8,660 bases of DNA, taken from Roseomonas sp. (lineage in GTDB: Bacteria > Pseudomonadota > Alphaproteobacteria > Acetobacterales > Acetobacteraceae). The translations under genes and the position numbers were made by a program. A model generated the notes under the pieces. It ran no database searches and was not told the DNA's origin. It saw only the letters and a list, made by a program, of their open reading frames with translations. The stretch is from positions 1 through 8,660 of the forward strand of contig JADCFR010000264.1 in NCBI GenBank assembly GCA_020249415.1, in the 5' to 3' direction. Positions 1 through 7,317 of the stretch are shown here, one piece after another (the stretch's first letter is position 1; each line of letters opens with the position of its first letter).

Positions 1-36
1 ACGCAGTTCCAGATAGCCCAATGCGGTAATGGCCAT
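1..36 (-). CDS. VOC-family / extradiol dioxygenase-like protein, N-terminal fragment
   Basis: Only the first 12 codons are inside the window, reading MAITALGYLELR. The ATG lies at 36-34 and is preceded on the minus strand by a purine-rich AAAGGGGA ribosome binding site at a plausible distance. An opening of the form I-x-x-L-G-Y-L-x-L resembles the first beta strand of vicinal-oxygen-chelate proteins, including type I extradiol dioxygenases. That assignment is inference from a very short stretch, and no metal ligands are visible. The gene starts 35 bases beyond the stop of the TIM-barrel gene, so it is probably the next gene of the same minus-strand operon. It could equally be a glyoxalase-like or otherwise uncharacterised VOC protein. 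Confidence 0.5.
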   Translation of the reverse strand, partial: MAITALGYLELR

Positions 37-71
37 GGCACAATCCCCTTTCCGAACCGGCAGTTTTCGCC

Positions 72-905
72 TCAGTCCACCTTCACCCCCGCCGCGCGGG
101 CCTTTTCCACCATATAGCCGCGCGCCCATTGCATATCTTCAAGCGACCCAAAGGCATTGGTGTAATGCCCCTTGAAGCCGCGCGCTTCAATCAGGCGGAA
201 CATGTCGCCAAAATCGAAATCACCCTGGCCGGGCACCAGATGTTCCTCATGCCCATTGCGCCAGCAATCCGCGAGCCGCACTTCGCGCACGCGTTCCATC
301 GGAATGCCCGCGACCCAGGCAGCAACACCATCGGGCATCAGATGCGCGTGATTGGCGGTGAAGGAAAGCGCAAAGGCGGGGGAATGGATCGCATCATAAT
401 AATAGCGCCATTCTTCCTGCGTATGGGCAAGGTAATGCACTTCCGCCGTTGGCGGTTCAACATTCAGGTTTTCCAGCAACAACAGCGCGCCATGCTTTTC
501 CGCGTGTTGCACCATGCGCTGCAGGCGATCCCGCCCCGCTTCCATGCGCATCGGCACATCCGCGGTGAAGTGATAGCCGGCATGCACCACGATCCATTCC
601 GCTTCAAGCTTCGGCGCCACTTCAATATAGGCGCGCAGATAGGCATCCACGGCTTCTGACAAGAAGGGTGAATATTCCGCAACATTGACGGCAGAGAGGG
701 TGTGCAGCGCAATCGTCACGCCATTGGCGCGGGCTGAGGCAACAATGGCGCGGCAGCGCGCATCATCGAACATGGTGACCTTGTTCTCACCTGTGTCCAA
801 TTGGATATCTATATGACGCACCTGGTTGCGCGCCGCCCATTCAATGGCGTCTTCAAGCTTCAGCTTGCGCCCAACATCCACCCCGATCCGATCAATCAAT
901 GCCAT
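72..905 (-). CDS. Sugar phosphate isomerase/epimerase-like TIM-barrel protein
   Basis: The protein has 277 residues, a normal length for the xylose-isomerase-like TIM-barrel (AP endonuclease 2) superfamily. Members isomerise or epimerise sugars, dehydrate inositol derivatives or process hydroxy-acids with a divalent metal. Strand-end motifs fit the fold: LHT (His68), VVHAG (His108), LLLENL (Glu145), NHAH (His186/188), and the C-terminal HLVPGQGDFDF (His222, Asp229, Asp231), the usual H-x-x-x-G-x-G-x-x-D signature. Glu145 and the later His and Asp residues are the likely metal ligands. The frame stays open upstream to 1079, but the start at 905 is chosen because AGGAGG lies just before it and the extra residues overlap the amidohydrolase gene and do not look like this family. 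It follows that gene after 58 bases and precedes the VOC-like gene by 35, consistent with one operon. The substrate cannot be read from the sequence. A sugar, inositol or ring-cleavage-product isomerase are all possible. Confidence 0.85.
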   Translation of the reverse strand: MALIDRIGVDVGRKLKLEDAIEWAARNQVRHIDIQLDTGENKVTMFDDARCRAIVASARANGVTIALHTLSAVNVAEYSPFLSEAVDAYLRAYIEVAPKLEAEWIVVHAGYHFTADVPMRMEAGRDRLQRMVQHAEKHGALLLLENLNVEPPTAEVHYLAHTQEEWRYYYDAIHSPAFALSFTANHAHLMPDGVAAWVAGIPMERVREVRLADCWRNGHEEHLVPGQGDFDFGDMFRLIEARGFKGHYTNAFGSLEDMQWARGYMVEKARAAGVKVD

Positions 906-963
906 GGCATGCCTCCTGTTTCTGGATGGGTTTACAGGCTTCAAACGGGCTGGCAAGCCTTGG

Positions 964-2412
964 CTAATGCAATGGCAGGCTGATCGGCGCGATCTCATCA
1001 CCGCTGCGGCCGCGATAATCGCGCCCCACCGAATCACGCAGCATCTTGGCCTGACTTTCCGCCAGAATGCCGGCTGCATCCGTTACATTCAGCCTGGTTG
1101 GTTTGCCATTCGCGTAAATCGTCTCACCCCCCACCAACACGCGCTGCACGGCGCGATCGGCGGCGTGAAAGACCAATGCGCGCAAGGGATCGCGCGGCGG
1201 CGTCATCAGCGGATGCGCCAAATACACCAGCACCACATCCGCCGATGCACCTTGATGTAAGCGCCCGAGGTCAGGCCGCCCAAGCGCGGTCGCGCCGCCA
1301 ATTGTCGCCGCGTGGAAAACACTGCCGGTATCAGCGGCGGCGACATCACGGCAGGCGTTGCGCGCCAGGATGATGGCAAGGCGCATTTCCTCAATCAGAT
1401 TATGCGGCGCACAATCCGTCCCAAAACCAAGATTGACACCGCGCGCGCGATACTTGCCGAAATGGCGCAAATGCTCGCCATACCGCGCAAAGGGTGATGG
1501 GCAATGCGCGACCGTCGCACCTGTATCGGCAATCAGCCCGATATCCTTCGCGGTGTGCCAACCGATCGAGATATGCTCATCCACAAAAATCGCATGGCCC
1601 AGAATGCTGCGTGGCGTCAGCAACCCGATATTCGCGGCCCATTGAATGGGTGTCACGCCATGGCGGCGAATAATCTCCCGCACTTCCACCACGGATTGCG
1701 AAATATGGGTGGTGAAGGGACGATCAGTTTCGGCGGCATAGGCGATACTTTCGCGCAGCATCTCCTCCTCTACCGTGTCAATCTGCGCGGGGAAGACGAT
1801 GCCGGTTAAACGTCCCGAGGGGTCGGCCTCGGCGTCCTTCATGAATTGCTTGGCGGCATCGAATTGCCGGCGCGCATCTTCGCGGTTCCACATCCAGGTT
1901 ACGGTTTGCGGTGCTTCCATGCCCCAGCGCGCCGCGGCATAGCCCGCCCCCGCCCAACCGCGCAATCCGCTTTCCGCCATGATGGCAAGCCAGGACGGAA
2001 AAGGCGGTGACAAATCCACCACGCTGGTGACACCGGCCGACATCAACTCCGCATAGGCAAGGCGCATCGCCGCAGCCTGACCTTGCTGATCAAGGCGAAA
2101 GGCTTGCAGGCGTTCAAACAACCCGGTCATTTGCTGTTCCGGCACACCATGATCTTCGCGCACGCCGCGCCCGGCAGGTTCCGTTGTCGGGTGGGTGTGG
2201 ATATTGATCAGCCCCGGCATGACCAGCAATTTGCTGCCATCAATCACTTCCGCGCCGGCGGGCGGCGGCAGGTTCGGATCATGCGGCGTAATGGCGGCGA
2301 TGCGCCCATCGGCGAGCAGCACATCACGGTTCTGGCCATAGACATGTCGCCCCGATGCGGCGTCCCATTCAGCGGTCCAGGCAGCGTTGCGGATCAGGGT
2401 GGGTGTGGGCAT
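964..2412 (-). CDS. Amidohydrolase-family metal-dependent hydrolase (ATZ/TRZ or deaminase-like)
   Basis: The protein has 482 residues, typical for amidohydrolases of the chlorohydrolase / SAH-deaminase / cytosine-deaminase branch. The order is a small N-terminal beta-sandwich portion, then PGLINIHTHP with the H-x-H pair His72/His74, THISQS with His236, LGHAIF with His273, HCPSPFARYG, and FGTDCAPHN with Asp333. The C-terminal part GASADVVLV and VLVGGETIY closes the sandwich. These residues match the single-metal site of the family, which hydrolyses C-N bonds of rings, amides or amines in the cytoplasm. One oddity is that the position after the third His, usually Glu in H-x-x-E, is Gln239. The ATG at 2412 is preferred over an upstream in-frame ATG at 2451 because AGGAGG (2418-2423) sits six bases before it. 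The gene follows the GST gene after an 84-base structured gap and is probably co-transcribed with it. The substrate is unknown. Confidence 0.9.
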   Translation of the reverse strand: MPTPTLIRNAAWTAEWDAASGRHVYGQNRDVLLADGRIAAITPHDPNLPPPAGAEVIDGSKLLVMPGLINIHTHPTTEPAGRGVREDHGVPEQQMTGLFERLQAFRLDQQGQAAAMRLAYAELMSAGVTSVVDLSPPFPSWLAIMAESGLRGWAGAGYAAARWGMEAPQTVTWMWNREDARRQFDAAKQFMKDAEADPSGRLTGIVFPAQIDTVEEEMLRESIAYAAETDRPFTTHISQSVVEVREIIRRHGVTPIQWAANIGLLTPRSILGHAIFVDEHISIGWHTAKDIGLIADTGATVAHCPSPFARYGEHLRHFGKYRARGVNLGFGTDCAPHNLIEEMRLAIILARNACRDVAAADTGSVFHAATIGGATALGRPDLGRLHQGASADVVLVYLAHPLMTPPRDPLRALVFHAADRAVQRVLVGGETIYANGKPTRLNVTDAAGILAESQAKMLRDSVGRDYRGRSGDEIAPISLPLH

Positions 2413-2422
2413 GGCGGCCTCC

Positions 2423-2455
2423 TGGCTTGCGGAATGCAGATAGGGCCGCAAGCCA
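2423..2455 (-). promoter_or_regulatory. Ten-base-pair stem-loop abutting the amidohydrolase ribosome binding site
   Basis: TGGCTTGCGG at 2423-2432 is the exact reverse complement of CCGCAAGCCA at 2446-2455, with a 13-base loop. In the minus-strand transcript this hairpin ends at the last base of the AGGAGG site of the amidohydrolase gene. The pairing is seen directly. A role in mRNA stability, processing or translation control between the GST and amidohydrolase cistrons is inference. An operator for a DNA-binding protein is an alternative. Confidence 0.45.
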
Positions 2456-2470
2456 AGCGCGAAGCGCGCT
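2456..2470 (-). repeat. GC-rich six-base-pair hairpin next to the larger stem-loop
   Basis: AGCGCG at 2456-2461 pairs perfectly with CGCGCT at 2465-2470 around a three-base loop. It begins at the base immediately after the ten-pair stem-loop, so the two would stack in RNA. In a GC-rich genome a single six-pair hairpin is weak evidence. Its exact abutment to the larger one is what makes it worth recording. Confidence 0.35.
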
Positions 2471-2481
2471 GCCTTTCAAGC

Positions 2482-2499
2482 AAAAAGCGGGGCGCTTCA
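2482..2499 (-). terminator. Possible weak intrinsic terminator or attenuator after the GST gene
   Basis: On the minus strand the GST stop codon runs straight into AAGCG-CCC-CGCTT followed by more T residues: stem arms at 2497-2493 and 2489-2485, T run across 2486-2482. A five-pair stem with a short T tract is a minimal rho-independent terminator. It would at most reduce read-through to the amidohydrolase gene. The two genes otherwise look like one operon, so this may be an attenuator or chance. Confidence 0.3.
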
Positions 2500-3195
2500 G
2501 GCTTCCGCAAAGGCGGGCGCCGCACGGGCAATGCCGCCATAGGCATCCAGCATCCTCTCCCGCCAGGCATAGACCGCATCATCCTGCGCCAGCAGCGGGA
2601 AGGCACTGACGCAGCGCGCCCATTGGAAGCCACCAAAGACGATCATATCCGCATAGCCCGGCGCATCGCCATGCAGAAATGGCGCGGCGCGTAGCGCAAT
2701 CCGCAGCGGCATCAGGCTATCACGAAAACCCTTCACGCGTTCCGCACGATCCGCCGTCACGGCCTCCAGCTTCATCCCAAAACGCTTTTCACGATCCGGG
2801 ACAAAATACGCCACATCTTCCGGCGCCAGATGCTGCGGAATGTCTGAGACCACCAGCCGCGCAATGCCGGCATGCAGCACCGCATCGCCCCAGGCATTGA
2901 TGAAGCGCGCCAGGGCCCGCCCGCCCGCACCACCAAACAGCGAAGGCCGATCCGGATAGGTATCTTCCAGATATTCCGCAATCACCCAGGAATCGACGAT
3001 GGTTTGACCATTATCCAGCATCACCGGCACCTTCTGCGATCCATGCGCGCCAATCGCCGCCTTTTCCGTAAAGCGCCAGGGGATGGTTTCCACCGGCAGC
3101 CCCTTATGGGCCAGCGCCAGCCGGCTCCGCCAGCAATAGGGGCTGAAGCGCCGCGCCGGATCGGCGCCGCAGAGTTCGTAAAGCTGAATGGCCAT
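2497..3195 (-). CDS. Glutathione S-transferase, beta-etherase (LigE-like) type
   Basis: This 232-residue protein has the two-domain GST layout. The N-terminal thioredoxin-fold half (about residues 1-85) contains [12 protein letters not shown] (Ser18, Cys21), KVPVML with the conserved cis-proline Pro57, and [17 protein letters not shown], where Asp68-Ser69 is the usual site contacting the gamma-glutamyl end of glutathione. The C-terminal helical half has [16 protein letters not shown] with the conserved Asp of the folding motif. From memory, the SPYx[11 protein letters not shown] and YPDRP segments resemble bacterial glutathione-dependent beta-aryl etherases such as LigE, although those are longer (about 280 residues). 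The reaction is therefore glutathione transfer or ether cleavage, substrate unknown. The ATG at 3195 has AAAGGAGA just upstream. It is the first gene of the minus-strand operon, divergent from glpK with 53 bases between the starts. A general detoxifying GST remains possible. Confidence 0.88.
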   Translation of the reverse strand: MAIQLYELCGADPARRFSPYCWRSRLALAHKGLPVETIPWRFTEKAAIGAHGSQKVPVMLDNGQTIVDSWVIAEYLEDTYPDRPSLFGGAGGRALARFINAWGDAVLHAGIARLVVSDIPQHLAPEDVAYFVPDREKRFGMKLEAVTADRAERVKGFRDSLMPLRIALRAAPFLHGDAPGYADMIVFGGFQWARCVSAFPLLAQDDAVYAWRERMLDAYGGIARAAPAFAEA

Positions 3196-3248
3196 CGCGC
3201 AATCTCCTTTCCCGCATTATGCTACGCGCGGGAAGGAAAGGCCACGGC
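3196..3248. promoter_or_regulatory. Divergent promoter region between the GST and glpK genes
   Basis: This 53-base gap must hold the ribosome binding sites of both divergent genes and probably both promoters or operators. The GST site is AAAGGAGA on the minus strand (3210-3203); the glpK site is GGAAGGAAAGG (3231-3241). TTCCCGC at 3209-3215 and GCGGGAA at 3228-3234 form a perfect seven-base inverted repeat with a 12-base centre. Between the arms, ATTATGCT contains TATGCT on plus and CATAAT on minus, both passable -10 hexamers, but no convincing -35 element was found for either. The inverted repeat could be an operator or a by-product of two purine-rich ribosome binding sites facing each other. 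Confidence 0.35.
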
Positions 3249-4751
3249 ATGAAGACCCCTTTGCTGCTTGCGCTCGATCAGGGCACGACCTCTACGCGCA
3301 CCATCGCCTTCGGGGACGATCTGGCGCCGCACGCGACCGCGCAGATGGAATTGCCGCAGCATTTCCCCGCACCTGGCTGGGTGGAACATGAACCCGAAGA
3401 TATCTGGCAGGGCGCCATCACAACCTTGCGTCAGGCCTTGGAAAGAGCCGGGGGCAGTGCAAGCGACGTCGCCGGCATTGGCATCACCAATCAGCGCGAA
3501 ACAACGCTGCTTTGGGATCGCGCCACCGGGCGCTGCCTGCATCGCGCCATTGTCTGGCAGGATCGCCGGACTGCCGATGCCTGCGCGAAGCTCCGCGCTG
3601 AGGGCCATGAGGCGCTGCTGACGGAACGCACGGGGCTGCTGGCCGATCCCTATTTCTCCGCGACCAAACTCCTCTGGATGCTGGACAATATCGCAGGCGC
3701 GCGGGCGGCGGCGGAACGCGGCGCGCTTGCTTTTGGCACGGTGGATTGCTTCTTGCTGTGGCGCCTGACGGGCGGGCGCGTGCATGCAACCGATGCGACC
3801 AATGCCGCGCGCACCATGTTGTTCGATATCCGGCGCGGCGTTTGGGATGCGGATTTGCTTCGCCTGTTTCGCATTCCGGAAGCCATTTTGCCGGAAGTGC
3901 GCGATTGTGCGGGCGATTTCGGCGCGACAGAAGCGGGGTTGCTTGGCGCCGCCATTCCCATTCGCGGCATGGCCGGTGACCAACAGGCGGCGACCATAGG
4001 GCAGGGCTGCTTCGCACCAGGCATGGTGAAATCCACCTATGGCACGGGGTGTTTCGCGCTGCTCAATACCGGTGAGGCGCCGGTCGCGTCGCGCAACCGG
4101 CTGCTGACCACCATTGCCTATCAATTGCAGGGCAAGCGCCATTACGCACTCGAAGGCGCGATTTTTGTTGCCGGTGCCGCGGTGCAATGGCTGCGCGATG
4201 GCTTGGGCATCATCGGGCATGCGAAGGAAGCCGGTATCCTCGCCGCACAAGCCGATCCCGCGCAGCGCGTGGTGCTGGTGCCGGCCTTTGCCGGGCTTGG
4301 CGCGCCGCATTGGGATGCCAAGGCGCAAGCCGCGATCTTTGGCCTGACACGCGGTGCCGGGCGCGCCGAGCTTTGCCGGGCAGCGCTGGAAAGTGTCGCG
4401 TTTCAAACGCGCGATCTGATCGAAGCCATGCATGCGGATTGGCAGGGCGCGCGTGAAACCGTGCTGCGTGTTGATGGCGGCATGGTCGCTTCCGATTGGA
4501 CCATGCAATTCCTGGCGGACCAGCTGGGCGCGCCGGTGGATCGCCCAACAGTGCTGGAAACCACCGCGCTTGGCGCGGCCTATCTGGCCGGCATGCAGGC
4601 CGGGCTTTGCGCGCCCCCTGGTGCCGCGGGGGCCACGCATTGGCGCCTGGAACGCCGTTTCACGCCGCAAATGAATCGCGCAGAAGCGGATAGTCGCTAC
4701 GCGCTTTGGCGAGACGCCTTGCGCCGCACCCTTTCGGAACAACCCGCATGA
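3249..4751 (+). CDS. glpK: Glycerol kinase
   Basis: Transfers phosphate from ATP to glycerol to give sn-glycerol 3-phosphate in the cytoplasm. The 500 residues match the usual family length (about 500). The FGGY-kinase blocks are complete: phosphate-binding [12 protein letters not shown] near residues 10-21, [10 protein letters not shown] at 44-53, [13 protein letters not shown] around 78-90, DPYFSATK at 133-140, GDQQAA at 243-248, STYGTGCF at 262-269, [17 protein letters not shown] at 301-317, and the C-terminal [13 protein letters not shown] and [12 protein letters not shown]. Arg83, Glu84, Tyr135, Asp244 and Gln245 correspond to the known glycerol-contacting residues of the E. coli enzyme, so glycerol is the likely substrate rather than another polyol. 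The ATG at 3249 is chosen over one ten codons upstream because it has a good purine-rich ribosome binding site and begins the standard [14 protein letters not shown] opening. The stop overlaps the next gene's start (ATGA). No glpD, glpF or glp regulator is in the window. Confidence 0.97.
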   Translation: MKTPLLLALDQGTTSTRTIAFGDDLAPHATAQMELPQHFPAPGWVEHEPEDIWQGAITTLRQALERAGGSASDVAGIGITNQRETTLLWDRATGRCLHRAIVWQDRRTADACAKLRAEGHEALLTERTGLLADPYFSATKLLWMLDNIAGARAAAERGALAFGTVDCFLLWRLTGGRVHATDATNAARTMLFDIRRGVWDADLLRLFRIPEAILPEVRDCAGDFGATEAGLLGAAIPIRGMAGDQQAATIGQGCFAPGMVKSTYGTGCFALLNTGEAPVASRNRLLTTIAYQLQGKRHYALEGAIFVAGAAVQWLRDGLGIIGHAKEAGILAAQADPAQRVVLVPAFAGLGAPHWDAKAQAAIFGLTRGAGRAELCRAALESVAFQTRDLIEAMHADWQGARETVLRVDGGMVASDWTMQFLADQLGAPVDRPTVLETTALGAAYLAGMQAGLCAPPGAAGATHWRLERRFTPQMNRAEADSRYALWRDALRRTLSEQPA

Positions 4752-5929
4752 TTTACGATGATCTTGGCGTGCCGCGCATCATCAATGCCTATGGCACCAA
4801 TACGCGGCTTTCCGGCGGGTTGATGGCGCCCGAAGTTCTCACCGCCATGGCGGAAGCCGCGCGCGCCACGGTTGAAATGCACCATCTGCAAGCCGCCGCC
4901 AGCCGAGACATCGCCAAGGCCACGGGCGCGGAAGCCGGCATTGTCACCTCTGGCGCTTCCGCCGCTGTATTGCTGGGGGCGGCGGCCTGCATGGCGCGGC
5001 TTGATCCAGGCGCGATGAACCGCCTGCCTGAGGCGCGCGGCATGCCGGATGAATTCATCACCATCCGCAGCCAGCGCAATATGTATGACCGCGCGCTGCG
5101 GGTCGCGGGCGGGCGCATCATTGAAATCGGCATTCCGGACCGCGTTTCCGGCCCCGGCGTGCGTGATGCCGCGCCTTGGGAAATCGCCGATGCCATCACG
5201 GATCGCACGGCGGCGATCTATTATCTCGCTGGTTCGAATAGCGAACCACCCTTGCCCGATGTGGTGCGCGTGGCGCGTGAACGCCACATCCCCGTTTTGG
5301 TGGATGCGGCGGCGCAATTACCACCAGCCGAAAACCTGAAGCGCTTCATCGCCGAAGGCGCCGATCTGGTATGTTTTTCGGGCGGCAAGGCTTTGGGGGG
5401 GCCGCAATCTTCCGGCATTCTCGCCGGGCGGCGCGATCTGGTTTCGTCTGCGCTGGCACAGATGCTTGATCTTGATATGCCGGAAGCGGATTTCATCGCG
5501 CCGCCGGAATTCGCGCCACTCGCGCAAATGCGCGGCCTGCCGCATCACGGCATTGGGCGTTCCTGCAAGATTGGCAAGGAAGAAATCATCGGCCTGATCA
5601 TGGCCTTGCGGCGTTTCGTGGCGGATAATCCATCGCAACGCAGCGCACGCTGGCTGGCGCGGCTGGAAGCGGTGCTGGCGGCGGCAGGTCATCCGGCAAA
5701 TCTTCGCTTGGTGCCGGATGGCGCCAAGCCTGGCCTGCCCATGCTGGAATGGCGCCTGCCCAATGTTGCCGCAGCCCATGCCGCGGATGCACGGCTGCGC
5801 GCCCATCGCCCCGCCATTCACCTCGATGCCGGGCGCATCAACCAAGGCCTGCTTGCCATCAACCCGATTGCCTTTGACGATAGCGACGCGGCGTTGCTCG
5901 GTGCAGCGCTGAAGGATTGCATGGCGTGA
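4748..5929 (+). CDS. SelA-like PLP-dependent enzyme (lyase/transferase of the selenocysteine-synthase family)
   Basis: This is a 393-residue fold-type I PLP enzyme. The opening [15 protein letters not shown], the block [14 protein letters not shown] (residues 67-80), QRNMYDRAL (109-117), [11 protein letters not shown] with Asp186 to contact the PLP ring nitrogen, and [15 protein letters not shown] with Lys214 as the likely Schiff-base lysine all resemble the SelA-related family. That family also includes D-glucosaminate-6-phosphate ammonia-lyase (DgaE). It is shorter than true SelA (about 460 residues) and lacks SelA's extra N-terminal domain, so seryl-tRNA selenium transfer is unlikely. An amino-sugar, amino-acid or hydroxy-acid lyase is more plausible; the substrate is not readable. 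The ATG at 4748 is preferred over the in-frame ATG at 4706 because the longer version extends into glpK and the ATGA overlap is a standard coupling arrangement. It ends in another four-base overlap (GTGA) with the AtuA-type gene. Confidence 0.85.
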   Translation: MIYDDLGVPRIINAYGTNTRLSGGLMAPEVLTAMAEAARATVEMHHLQAAASRDIAKATGAEAGIVTSGASAAVLLGAAACMARLDPGAMNRLPEARGMPDEFITIRSQRNMYDRALRVAGGRIIEIGIPDRVSGPGVRDAAPWEIADAITDRTAAIYYLAGSNSEPPLPDVVRVARERHIPVLVDAAAQLPPAENLKRFIAEGADLVCFSGGKALGGPQSSGILAGRRDLVSSALAQMLDLDMPEADFIAPPEFAPLAQMRGLPHHGIGRSCKIGKEEIIGLIMALRRFVADNPSQRSARWLARLEAVLAAAGHPANLRLVPDGAKPGLPMLEWRLPNVAAAHAADARLRAHRPAIHLDAGRINQGLLAINPIAFDDSDAALLGAALKDCMA

Positions 5930-7305
5930 GTGATCTGTTTCTAATCGGCAATGGCGCCGGTTTTTCCGGTGACCGCGTGGATGCGCCCATCCCCGTCATG
6001 CGGAGCCTGATCAAGCGCGGCCTGCCGGCGGCCATGTTCTTTGAATGCCTTGGCGAACGCACCGTGGCGCTTGCGCAGCTTGAACGCCGGCGCGATCCCG
6101 AAGCGGGCTATGAACCCATGCTGGAACGCCTGCTGGAGCCGATCCTCGCTGATGCAGCGCGCGCGGGCATTCCTATCCTCGGCAATTTTGGTGCGGCCAA
6201 TCCGCTTGCTGCCGCGCGTGCCATTGCACGGTTGGCCAAACGGCTTGACTTGCCGGAACTCCGCATCGGGCTTGTCACTGGTGATGATGTTTCCGCCAGC
6301 ATCAATCTGGACAGGATGGCCGTGCATGAAGCCGATACCGGGCTTGATATGTCTTCCTGGAAGCTCGTTTCCGCCAATGCCTATATCGGTGCCGCGCCCT
6401 TGGCAGAAGCGCTGGCAGCGGGCGCGCAAATCGTCGTGGCAGGGCGCACTTCGGACCCCGCACTGGCTATCGCGCCGCTCATGCATCATTTCGGCTGGGC
6501 CGAGGATGATTGGCAGGCACTCGCGGTCGGTGCAGCGACAGGGCATTTGTTGGAATGCGGCAGCCAGGTGACGGGCGGCGTGTTTTGGGACCCGGGCTTC
6601 AAGGATATTCCAGACCCCGCCAATATCGGCTTTCCCATCGCCGAAGTCGGGCGCGATTTGTCCTTGCTGATCACGAAGCCGGAAAACACCGGCGGCATTG
6701 TTGATTTGCGCACGGTGAAGGAACAGCTTTTGTATGAGGTGCATGATCCCGCGCGCTACATCACGCCCGATGTAACTTTGGACATCACCGCCGCGCATCT
6801 GAATATGGCGGGCAAGGATCGCGTGGCGGTGCATGGCCTGCGCGGTGCGCAGCGCCCGGATTTGCTGAAGGTCACTGCCTGTTATGAGGGCTCATGGCTT
6901 GGTGAAGGCGAAATCAGCGTCGCCGGCCCCAATGCGCTGGCGCGCGCCAAGGCGACCGCGGATGTGCTGCTGGAACGCGTCAAACGCCGCGGTCTCGCGC
7001 GCCGCGCGCGGGCGGATCTGATTGGCGTTGCATCCGTGCATGATTCGGATGATGGCGCGCTCTGGCGCGGCTATGATGGGCCGGCACCACACGATATCCG
7101 CATTCGTCTGGCGGTAGAGGCCACCACGCGTGATGATGCGGATCAGGCATCGCGTGAAGCGCTCGCTTTGCTTTGCTGCGGCACCGCCGGCACCTCCGGC
7201 GCGCGTTGGCGCGTCACGCCCCGCATCCTGACACGGAGCTTTCTGGTCCCGCGCGATCAGGTGCCCACCGAAACGCGCGTATTGCCCGCGCGGGAGTGGA
7301 ATTGA
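5926..7305 (+). CDS. AtuA family (DUF1446) large protein
   Basis: The 459-residue product carries the hallmarks of the acyclic-terpene-utilisation AtuA / DUF1446 family: GNGAGFSGDR at residues 8-17, FFECLGERT at 38-46, GNFGAANP at 86-93, TGDDVSASI at 118-126, AGRTSDPALAIAPLMH at 172-187, GHLLECGSQVTGGVF at 206-220, and KPENTGGIVDLRTVKEQLLYE at 251-271. AtuA is named from citronellol/geraniol degradation in Pseudomonas, but its reaction is not established and homologues occur in many unrelated catabolic clusters. No acyl-CoA carboxylase or other terpene-pathway gene is present here, so terpene use is not supported. The GTG at 5926 is chosen because it overlaps the preceding stop by four bases with GAAGGA upstream; an in-frame TTG at 5917 has worse spacing. 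Its usual small partner domain is encoded separately downstream, at 8099-8446, beyond the methyltransferase gene. Confidence 0.9.
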   Translation: MSDLFLIGNGAGFSGDRVDAPIPVMRSLIKRGLPAAMFFECLGERTVALAQLERRRDPEAGYEPMLERLLEPILADAARAGIPILGNFGAANPLAAARAIARLAKRLDLPELRIGLVTGDDVSASINLDRMAVHEADTGLDMSSWKLVSANAYIGAAPLAEALAAGAQIVVAGRTSDPALAIAPLMHHFGWAEDDWQALAVGAATGHLLECGSQVTGGVFWDPGFKDIPDPANIGFPIAEVGRDLSLLITKPENTGGIVDLRTVKEQLLYEVHDPARYITPDVTLDITAAHLNMAGKDRVAVHGLRGAQRPDLLKVTACYEGSWLGEGEISVAGPNALARAKATADVLLERVKRRGLARRARADLIGVASVHDSDDGALWRGYDGPAPHDIRIRLAVEATTRDDADQASREALALLCCGTAGTSGARWRVTPRILTRSFLVPRDQVPTETRVLPAREWN

Positions 7306-7317
7306 AGGACAGCTGCG

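Noticed and set aside
129..659. A 176-codon plus-strand frame opposite the TIM-barrel gene
   Set aside because: Composition is typical of an antisense shadow (many His, Arg, Phe and Met) and it lies entirely within a well-supported gene.
936..960. Inverted repeat AGGCTT / AAGCCT between the amidohydrolase and TIM-barrel genes
   Set aside because: Only six pairs with a 13-base loop and no T run on the minus strand, so it is too weak to call a terminator.
3222..4742. A 506-codon open frame on the minus strand across nearly all of glpK
   Set aside because: The plus strand encodes an unmistakable glycerol kinase. The antisense frame has no recognisable motif, is rich in Arg, His, Gln and Pro, and is stop-free because of GC-rich codon bias.
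4748..5929. Annotation as selA (selenocysteine synthase)
   Set aside because: Too short, lacks the extra N-terminal region, and no selenium-pathway neighbours. Kept as SelA-like PLP enzyme.
5941..6834. A 297-codon minus-strand frame opposite the AtuA-type gene
   Set aside because: The AtuA-family motifs are in the plus-strand frame; the antisense frame has no ribosome binding site or family features that I recognise.
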